From: Bacteroidales bacterium
Lineage (GTDB): Bacteria; Bacteroidota; Bacteroidia; Bacteroidales; F082
DNA length: 44,348 nucleotides
Reading direction: 5' to 3'
Assembly: GCA_027022105.1 (NCBI GenBank)
Contig: JALVZH010000018.1
Span: forward strand, 2,020-46,367
Below, one piece after another: positions 43,014-44,348 of the stretch. Below the pieces are notes generated by a model. It searched no databases. It saw only the letters and a program-made list of their open reading frames with translations, and was not told the origin of the DNA. The position numbers and the translations under genes were made by a program. Numbering within the stretch: the stretch's first letter is position 1; the number at the start of each line of letters is the position of its first letter.

Positions 43014-44348
43014 CTTTATTTTTAACCTTTAATCTGTTTCTTACAATTTCATTGATTTTTTCAATGGGAATGCGTTCCTGCTGCATGGTATCGCGTTCGC
43101 GGATGGTAACCGTGTTGTTTTGCAGGGTTTCGTGGTCAACGGTTACGCAATAAGGTGTTCCTATGGCATCGTGACGGCGGTACCGTTTGCCTATGGTGTC
43201 TTTCTCTTCGTAAAAGCACATGAAATCCTCTTTCAGTCCGTCCATAATTTCCCGTGCTTTTTCGGGCAGTCCGTCTTTTTTGGTCAGAGGGAATACGGCC
43301 ACTTTGTAGGGTGCAAGGAAGGGCGGAAGTTTCATTACCACACGTTGCGAGCCGTCGTCCAGTTTCTCTTCGGTGTAGGCATGGCTCAGCATGGCAAGGA
43401 ACATCCTGTCGAGGCCGATGGAGGTTTCTACCACATACGGTACGTAGCTTTCGTTTACTTCCGAATCGAAATAGCGCAGTTTTTTGCCTGAGAATTTTTC
43501 GTGAGCGCTCAGGTCGAAATCGGTACGCGAATGAATGCCTTCCAACTCTTTAAATCCCATGGGAAATTCGAACTCGATGTCGGCGGCGGCATTGGCATAA
43601 TGCGCCAGCTTGTCGTGGTCGTGAAAACGGAACTTGGAAGCGGGAATGCCTGTGGAAAGGTGCCATTTCATGCGTTCCTCTTTCCAATAGTTGTACCATT
43701 CCATTTCGGTTCCGGGGCGCACAAAGAACTGCATTTCCATCTGTTCGAATTCGCGCATGCGGAAGATAAACTGCCGTGCCACAATTTCGTTGCGGAATGC
43801 TTTTCCGGTTTGGGCAATACCAAAGGGAATTTTCATCCTTCCCGTTTTCTGAACATTGAGGTAGTTGACAAAAATACCCTGTGCCGTTTCGGGGCGGAGA
43901 TAAATTTCGGTAGCTCCCTCGGCGGTGGAACCCATTTGTGTTGAAAACATCAGGTTGAACTGCCGTACTTCCGTCCAGTTTTTCGAACCGGTAAGGGGGT
44001 CTGCTATTTCAAGGTCTTCGATAAGCTGTTTTATGGCAGCCATGTCGTTGTTGTCCATGGCCGGATAGAGCCTGTTTTTGATGTCCTCAATCTTTTTTGT
44101 GTTGGCCAATACCCGCGGGTTGGTATCGCGGAATTGCTGCTCGTCAAAGGCATCGCCAAACCGTTTTTTTGCTTTGGTTATCTCTTTGTTTATCTTGCCT
44201 TCAATTTTGGCAATGTAATCTTCCACCAACACGTCGGCACGGTATCTTTTTTTGGAATCCTTGTTGTCAATCAAAGGGTCGTTAAAAGCATCCACATGTC
44301 CCGAAGCTTTCCAAACCGTGGGATGCATAAATATTGCCGCGTCAATAC
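43006..44348 (-). CDS. glyS: Glycine--tRNA ligase, N-terminus truncated by window edge
   Basis: Frame stays open to the window end (..DAAIFMHPTVWKASGHVDAFNDPLIDNK); class II motifs IYLRPETAQGIFVNYLNV, QTGKAFRNEI, REFEQMEMQFFV. Eukaryote/archaea-like single-subunit type (glyQS/glyS naming varies). Confidence 0.96.
   Translation of the reverse strand, partial: IDAAIFMHPTVWKASGHVDAFNDPLIDNKDSKKRYRADVLVEDYIAKIEGKINKEITKAKKRFGDAFDEQQFRDTNPRVLANTKKIEDIKNRLYPAMDNNDMAAIKQLIEDLEIADPLTGSKNWTEVRQFNLMFSTQMGSTAEGATEIYLRPETAQGIFVNYLNVQKTGRMKIPFGIAQTGKAFRNEIVARQFIFRMREFEQMEMQFFVRPGTEMEWYNYWKEERMKWHLSTGIPASKFRFHDHDKLAHYANAAADIEFEFPMGFKELEGIHSRTDFDLSAHEKFSGKKLRYFDSEVNESYVPYVVETSIGLDRMFLAMLSHAYTEEKLDDGSQRVVMKLPPFLAPYKVAVFPLTKKDGLPEKAREIMDGLKEDFMCFYEEKDTIGKRYRRHDAIGTPYCVTVDHETLQNNTVTIRERDTMQQERIPIEKINEIVRNRLKVKNKVV

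Noticed and set aside
1-44348. tRNA/rRNA genes, integrase, transposase or prophage structural genes
   Set aside because: None seen on either strand; fiber-like S74 proteins have Bacteroidota secretion signals and no phage neighbours, so a prophage interpretation is not supported.

Overview
44.3-kb Bacteroidota-type window (Bacteroidota -7 TAnnTTTG-like motifs, T9SS-type C-termini, MurF-Alr fusion, TPR+HTH regulator, SusR/LacI-like regulator). Housekeeping blocks flank an accessory region. Left block: yicC(partial)-gmk-oxidoreductase-nadD, a SAM-II-like riboswitch plus metK. Right block: GH13 amylase, murF/alr, pdxA, purE, TonB receptor/LytTR, glyS(partial). The accessory locus (~10.6-30.4 kb) encodes a TPR/HTH regulator, a very regular fiber-like repeat protein (exactly 43 x 17-aa units plus three 7-aa insertions, Peptidase_S74-type C-terminus), a BNR/Ycf48-like lipoprotein, and a duplicated cassette [fiber-like protein A + BNR beta-propeller protein B (+ TPR gene)]. 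In the first cassette copy the TPR gene survives only as a ~33-codon remnant. A family of intergenic hairpin elements is dispersed through the window. Its long arms differ between copies, but each change in one arm is matched by a compensating change in the other. One copy has an apparent empty-site counterpart in the paralogous cassette, and a half-copy overlaps the glyS stop codon. Other signals: an antiaptamer/hairpin arrangement behind the riboswitch, an attenuator-like leader before the giant fiber gene, an 11-bp-phased TACC array upstream of the locus, and LacI-type sites next to lacI and amylase. All calls come from reading the sequence and supplied ORFs; no database searches were run.
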